This document shows positions 5,671 through 8,696 of a DNA stretch of 8,696 nt, one piece after another. Position numbers and translations under genes: made by a program. A model generated the notes under the pieces. That model was not told the origin of the DNA. It saw only the letters and a program-made list of their open reading frames with translations, and did not search any database. The stretch comes from Deltaproteobacteria bacterium (lineage in GTDB: Bacteria; Desulfobacterota; GWC2-55-46; DRQE01), in contig DAOVXI010000059.1 in NCBI GenBank assembly GCA_030636245.1, positions 1-8,696 of the forward strand. The letters are read 5' to 3'. Positions within the stretch are counted from its first letter, which is position 1. Each line of letters opens with the position of its first letter.

Positions 5671-6699
5671 TCAAGATAGAAAATCCGGTGTCGCGTTAAG
5701 GTCAAGCCCTGACTCATCACCAGCGCTAAGCATTTGGCCTCCAAGGAAAGCTATCATGGCGGCGTTGTCGCTGCAGTACCTTGGCGGAGGAGCAAAGAAC
5801 TTAAAGCCCTCTTTTTCGCTCAAGAGGGAAAGCTTTTCTCTTAGCCTGCTGTTGCAGGCAACCCCGCCTGATATGACGAGGTTGTCGGTATATTTAGCCT
5901 CCATTGCCCATACGCATTTCTTCACCAAGACGTCCACGGCCGCCTCCTGAAACCCTGAGGCGATCGGGGCAATGACATCTTCACTCAGATCTTCTTTTTC
6001 TATGTTATTCTTTTTTAGATATGTAAGCACGGCTGTCTTGATACCGCTAAAACTGAACTCAAGATTCCCCTTACTTATGATCGGTCTCTTAAACTCCACC
6101 AGCCCCGGATCAACTCCCTTTGAAAGTCTATCTATGGCGACACCTCCGGGATAGCCGAGTCCGAGTAGTTTTGCTACCTTATCAAATGCCTCACCTGCCG
6201 CATCGTCACGGCTCTGCCCCAGTAGTTCATAGCTTGTATGATCGGTCACATACAAAAGAGAGGTATGACCGCCGGATACGATAAGAGCTATGAACGGGAA
6301 CTCCGGTGTGGTTGCACCCGCGCCGTCCTTATCCTTTAAGAAGGCCGCCTGTGCATGAGCTTCAAGGTGGTTTACACCGATAAGCGGCAGCTTGTGCGCA
6401 TACGCGACCGCTTTTGCAAAGTTAAGCCCTATCAGGATCGAACCGACAAGTCCCGGCCCTCGTGTCGCAGCGATTGCGCCGATATCTGTAATTCCAACGC
6501 CTGCTCTCTTAAGCGCCTCCTCCACGACCGGCACGACCATCTCAATATGCCTACGTGAAGCAAGCTCCGGCACTATACCGCCGTAAAGCGAGTGGATATC
6601 ATCCTGAGATGAGACAACACATGAGAGCACCTCGTCCTTATCTTTAAGAACAGCACACGATGTGTCGTCACACGATGATTCTATGCCGAGGGTTAGCAT
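5671..6699 (-). CDS. tsaD: tRNA N6-adenosine threonylcarbamoyltransferase
   Basis: TsaD (Gcp/YgjD/Kae1) transfers the threonylcarbamoyl group from threonylcarbamoyl-AMP to A37 of ANN-decoding tRNAs, acting with TsaB and TsaE in bacteria; it is essential in most species. The 342-residue ASKHA-fold protein shows GIESSCDDT (5-13), the metal-binding HLEAH (111-115; His111 and His115), VSGGHTSL (141-148), SRDDAAGEAFDK (163-174), LGYPGG (181-186), SFSGIKTAV (216-224), SGGVACNSRLR (277-287) and SDNAAMIA (310-317) with the third metal ligand Asp311. The ATG at 6699 lies one base after the stop of the upstream cysteine desulfurase, with AAGG about 11 nt upstream, so translation is likely coupled. TsaB, TsaC and TsaE are not in this window. 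Confidence 0.98.
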   Translation of the reverse strand: MLTLGIESSCDDTSCAVLKDKDEVLSCVVSSQDDIHSLYGGIVPELASRRHIEMVVPVVEEALKRAGVGITDIGAIAATRGPGLVGSILIGLNFAKAVAYAHKLPLIGVNHLEAHAQAAFLKDKDGAGATTPEFPFIALIVSGGHTSLLYVTDHTSYELLGQSRDDAAGEAFDKVAKLLGLGYPGGVAIDRLSKGVDPGLVEFKRPIISKGNLEFSFSGIKTAVLTYLKKNNIEKEDLSEDVIAPIASGFQEAAVDVLVKKCVWAMEAKYTDNLVISGGVACNSRLREKLSLLSEKEGFKFFAPPPRYCSDNAAMIAFLGGQMLSAGDESGLDLNATPDFLS

Positions 6700-6700
6700 C

Positions 6701-7843
6701 TTATATGCCGCCTTTACTTATCTCTTTTACAGCATTGATAAATGTATCCATCTCTTCTTCCGTGTTGAAGTAGGCAGGACTTACCCTTATTGCCCCCAAT
6801 GGGAAAGAACCGGCTGTTCTGTGGGCACCCGGTGAGCAGTGTATGCCGGAGCGCGTAAGAAGCGCATACTTCTCATCCAGCGTAACCCCGACTTCCTGCG
6901 GGTCATGACCATCAATATTAAAACAAAGGAGAGCCACTCGTTCCTCCGCCTCCATCGGACCGATGATACTAACGCCATCTATCTCACTCAGTCCGCTGAT
7001 AAGTCTACGCAGTAAGGAAACCTCATGCGCCCTTATCTTCTCAATACCAGTTTCCGTTACGAAGTTGATCCCTGCTCCAAGCCCGCCAATACCGGGGGTG
7101 TTCATAGTGCCCCCCTCATAAACGTCAGGCATAAGTATCGCCTCATCCACCTCTCCGGTGCCCCCGTCAATAAGCGGAGGGACGGAAAGCCCCTCCCTCA
7201 CAAAAAGAAAGCCCGTGCCCTGAGGGCCAAAAAGCGCCTTGTGCCCTGTGCCGACAAGCACATCTACATTCATCTCAACAACATCAACATTCAATGCGCC
7301 AACTGTCTGCGCGGCATCTGTCATAAAGACAACATCCTTGTCTTTTAATACCGCCCCTATCTCTGCTATCGGCTGGATCGTTCCAAAAACATTCGAGCCG
7401 TGCACAATGGTTACAAGCTTTGTATTTTCCCTTAACGCCCCAAGCACCTCTTTAGGGGTAACAAACCCCGGCGTATCACCTTTAAGGTAACTCACCTCTA
7501 CCCCTCTGCCCTCAAGGGCCTTAAGAGGCCGTGCAACGCTATTATGTTCAAAGGCGGACGTCACAACGTGGTCGCCCGATTGAAGCAGGCCTTTAAGAAC
7601 AATGTTTATCGCCTCGGTTGCGTTCTTTGTAAATGCTATCCTTGTCGCGTCCCGGGCATTCAGGAGTTTAGCCAGAGCTTCGCGCGTAGAGAATATGACA
7701 CGCGAAGCCTCGATGGAAAGCCTGTGCGAGCCACGACCGGGGTTGCCACCTCGGGTTCTCATTATATCGGCAACCTCTACCAAAACACTCTCCGGCTTAG
7801 GAAAGCTCGTTGCCGCATTATCCAAATAGATATAATCCATCAT
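6701..7843 (-). CDS. Cysteine desulfurase family protein (class V aminotransferase)
   Basis: A 380-residue PLP enzyme of the NifS/SufS-like cysteine desulfurase class, which removes sulfur from cysteine as a persulfide and releases alanine. It shows YLDNAATSFPKP (6-17), FTKNATEAIN (71-80), His100 in AFEHNSV which stacks on PLP, TDAAQTVG (175-182) with the PLP-binding Asp176 and Gln179, the Schiff-base Lys202 in GTGHKALFGPQGTG (198-211), and RSGIHCSPGAH (331-341) with the persulfide-forming Cys336. The catalytic set is complete. Overall it looks like the uncharacterised desulfurase-like subgroup rather than a clear IscS or SufS, so a symbol is withheld; selenocysteine lyase activity is also possible. 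The start at 7843 (ATGATG, either methionine) places the YLDNAAT motif close to the N-terminus as usual, but there is no Shine-Dalgarno, and a promoter-like sequence abuts the start codon. tsaD follows after one base. Confidence 0.93.
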   Translation of the reverse strand: MMDYIYLDNAATSFPKPESVLVEVADIMRTRGGNPGRGSHRLSIEASRVIFSTREALAKLLNARDATRIAFTKNATEAINIVLKGLLQSGDHVVTSAFEHNSVARPLKALEGRGVEVSYLKGDTPGFVTPKEVLGALRENTKLVTIVHGSNVFGTIQPIAEIGAVLKDKDVVFMTDAAQTVGALNVDVVEMNVDVLVGTGHKALFGPQGTGFLFVREGLSVPPLIDGGTGEVDEAILMPDVYEGGTMNTPGIGGLGAGINFVTETGIEKIRAHEVSLLRRLISGLSEIDGVSIIGPMEAEERVALLCFNIDGHDPQEVGVTLDEKYALLTRSGIHCSPGAHRTAGSFPLGAIRVSPAYFNTEEEMDTFINAVKEISKGGI

Positions 7844-7846
7844 ATT

Positions 7847-7875
7847 ATATTATCACTGCTTAAGTATCTTTTCAA
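7847..7875 (-). promoter_or_regulatory. Possible promoter abutting the cysteine desulfurase start
   Basis: On the minus strand TTGAAA (7875-7870) is followed after 17 bp by TAATAT (7852-7847); an overlapping TATAAT (7849-7844) is even closer to consensus but at a 20-bp spacing. The -10 element ends three to zero bases before the ATG at 7843, so a transcript would begin at or inside the start codon, giving a leaderless message. This agrees with the missing ribosome site, but AT-rich gaps give such matches by chance and the gene may simply be read through from upstream. Confidence 0.3.
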
Positions 7876-7887
7876 TTGAGGTAACGA

Positions 7888-8403
7888 TTAAAGGGAAAAG
7901 TTTTTTCTGTTGGCACCGGCCCACTCAAGCCAGTTGTTGTAGCGGGGAAAGTAAAGAATAGAGGCGATGAGAGATATGGCACCAAAAACATAGAAGTCCA
8001 CCCTGTCGCCGGTTATAAAGAAAAGGGCCAAGCCGAAGAATGAGAGAATATCCGCAAGTGCCGAAGCTATGATAGAAGCCCTAAATATCACATCAATAGA
8101 GGCACTCTTGTCTTTCGCGTTCTTATCCACCCTTTTTACAATAGCCTTCCTTATGAATTTTGTCATCATGAACAATAAGAAAGCCGCGGCCAGGAATACG
8201 TACCTTAGGGTGATCACACTGTCAAGCGGCAATGGCTCTAGGAAAGTTCCTGTAGACCTATCAAGTATCTCAACAACCAGCGCATAGACAAGTATGCTCA
8301 TTATCATAGCTGCACTTATAACGACTGAAACTTTATATCTGGCCCTAAGCTCATTATTGTTGAAACTCAGGCTCTCCTTATTCTCCAAATCATTCCCCTT
8401 CAT
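7888..8403 (-). CDS. Uncharacterised four-helix membrane protein
   Basis: I do not recognise this protein and assign no function. Counting from the ATG at 8403 it has 171 residues: a polar N-terminus of about 20, then four hydrophobic stretches at about 24-47, 64-84, 104-130 and 135-151, and a short polar, aromatic tail with YFPRYNNWLEW (151-161). The loop between helices 2 and 3 is strongly basic (KFIRKAIVKRVDKNAKDK) and so probably cytoplasmic, which would put both termini on the cytoplasmic side too. A TTG one codon earlier (8406) is a possible start; ATG is preferred and overlaps the comM stop by one base (TGATG), indicating translational coupling. A weak GAG lies about 10 nt before it. 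It is followed by a 44-nt gap before the desulfurase. Codon use looks like that of its neighbours, so there is no sign of recent transfer. Confidence 0.75.
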   Translation of the reverse strand: MKGNDLENKESLSFNNNELRARYKVSVVISAAMIMSILVYALVVEILDRSTGTFLEPLPLDSVITLRYVFLAAAFLLFMMTKFIRKAIVKRVDKNAKDKSASIDVIFRASIIASALADILSFFGLALFFITGDRVDFYVFGAISLIASILYFPRYNNWLEWAGANRKNFSL

Positions 8404-8696
8404 CAAAACTTATCTCTATCCAGTGTACGATACTGTATAGCTTCCGATATATGTTGTTTCTGAATTCCTGCTGAAGCTTCAAGATCGGCTATGGTCCTTG
8501 CAAGTTTAAGCACCCTTGTATACGCCCTCGCTGACAGACCGAAACGGTCAATGGCTTTTTCGAGCAAAGCTTCACCGTCCTTATCAAGCACGCAGAACTC
8601 TTTTATATGACGTGAGCTCATCTGCGAGTTCGAGTAAACATTCTTTATGCCGGCACCTTTAAAACGCTCTTTTTGCGCTTCTCTTGCCTGCTCGAC
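8403..8696 (-). CDS. comM: ComM/YifB-type Mg-chelatase-like AAA+ ATPase, C-terminal fragment (cut by right window edge)
   Basis: The reading frame is open from the window edge to the TGA at 8403-8405, giving the last 97 residues of a protein normally near 500. It matches the C-terminal domain of the ComM/YifB family: VEQAREAQKERFKGAGI at the edge, then EFCVLD, LLEKAIDRFGLSARAYTRVLKLARTIADLE in which the LSARA arginine fits the AAA+ sensor-2 position, and AIQYRTLDRDKF at the end. ComM is a hexameric helicase-like ATPase that drives branch migration during natural transformation in several bacteria; the fragment cannot show whether that role holds here. The ATG at 8621 is internal, not the true start. 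The last codon is followed directly by the four-helix membrane gene. Confidence 0.92.
   Translation of the reverse strand, partial: VEQAREAQKERFKGAGIKNVYSNSQMSSRHIKEFCVLDKDGEALLEKAIDRFGLSARAYTRVLKLARTIADLEASAGIQKQHISEAIQYRTLDRDKF

Noticed and set aside
6787..6978. Second minus-strand open frame inside the cysteine desulfurase gene
   Set aside because: It is an out-of-frame reading of the desulfurase C-terminal coding region, which carries the catalytic cysteine motif in the correct frame.
8403..8621. A complete 72-residue gene starting at the ATG at 8621
   Set aside because: The frame stays open to the window edge and the added residues match the ComM/YifB C-terminal domain, so this is the end of a larger gene and the ATG is internal.
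1..8696. tRNA, rRNA, CRISPR, insertion sequence, prophage or defence genes
   Set aside because: None was seen on either strand; the genes are housekeeping in character with tight spacing and uniform composition, so a novel accessory system is not supported here.

Overview
The window is a compact bacterial chromosome segment in which every recognisable gene lies on the minus strand, so the reading order is from high to low coordinates. Reading that way it holds: the C-terminal end of a ComM/YifB-type AAA+ ATPase, a small unrecognised four-helix membrane protein, a PLP-dependent cysteine desulfurase family protein, tsaD (tRNA t6A synthesis), rsmA/ksgA (16S rRNA dimethylase), a deoxynucleoside kinase, the pantothenate genes panB-panC-panD, a DUF502 membrane protein, and the N-terminal two thirds of transketolase, cut by the left edge. 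The gene content, the tsaD-rsmA pairing and the kinase-panBCD cluster look most like a deltaproteobacterial (Desulfobacterota-like) genome of moderate GC. That placement is an inference from gene style; no rRNA or taxonomic marker was compared.

Layout. 8696-7888: comM end and the four-helix protein, joined by a TGATG stop/start. 7843-4838: cysteine desulfurase, tsaD and rsmA, with a 1-nt gap and then an overlap or near-overlap. 4837-4777: a 61-bp gap with a good sigma70-like promoter driving the kinase (4776-4132). 4131-3998: the largest non-coding stretch (134 bp), a probable 5' leader for panB. It holds a structured segment and then a hairpin with a U-tract that ends only a few bases before the panB start codon. 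3997-1300: panB, panC, panD and the DUF502 gene, linked by TAATG, a 27-nt gap and ATGA. A 43-nt gap follows, then transketolase from 1256.

Function. PanB makes ketopantoate, PanD makes beta-alanine from aspartate, and PanC joins pantoate to beta-alanine. The window therefore encodes pantothenate (coenzyme A precursor) synthesis except ketopantoate reductase (panE or ilvC). tsaD and rsmA are core translation genes, and a sulfur-mobilising desulfurase beside them suits a tRNA or cofactor supply role. The most interesting feature is the panB leader, whose hairpin with two bulged adenosines plus U-tract and absent Shine-Dalgarno suggest RNA-level control. No mobile element, CRISPR array, tRNA or rRNA gene was seen, and no gene looks broken apart from the two cut by the window edges.
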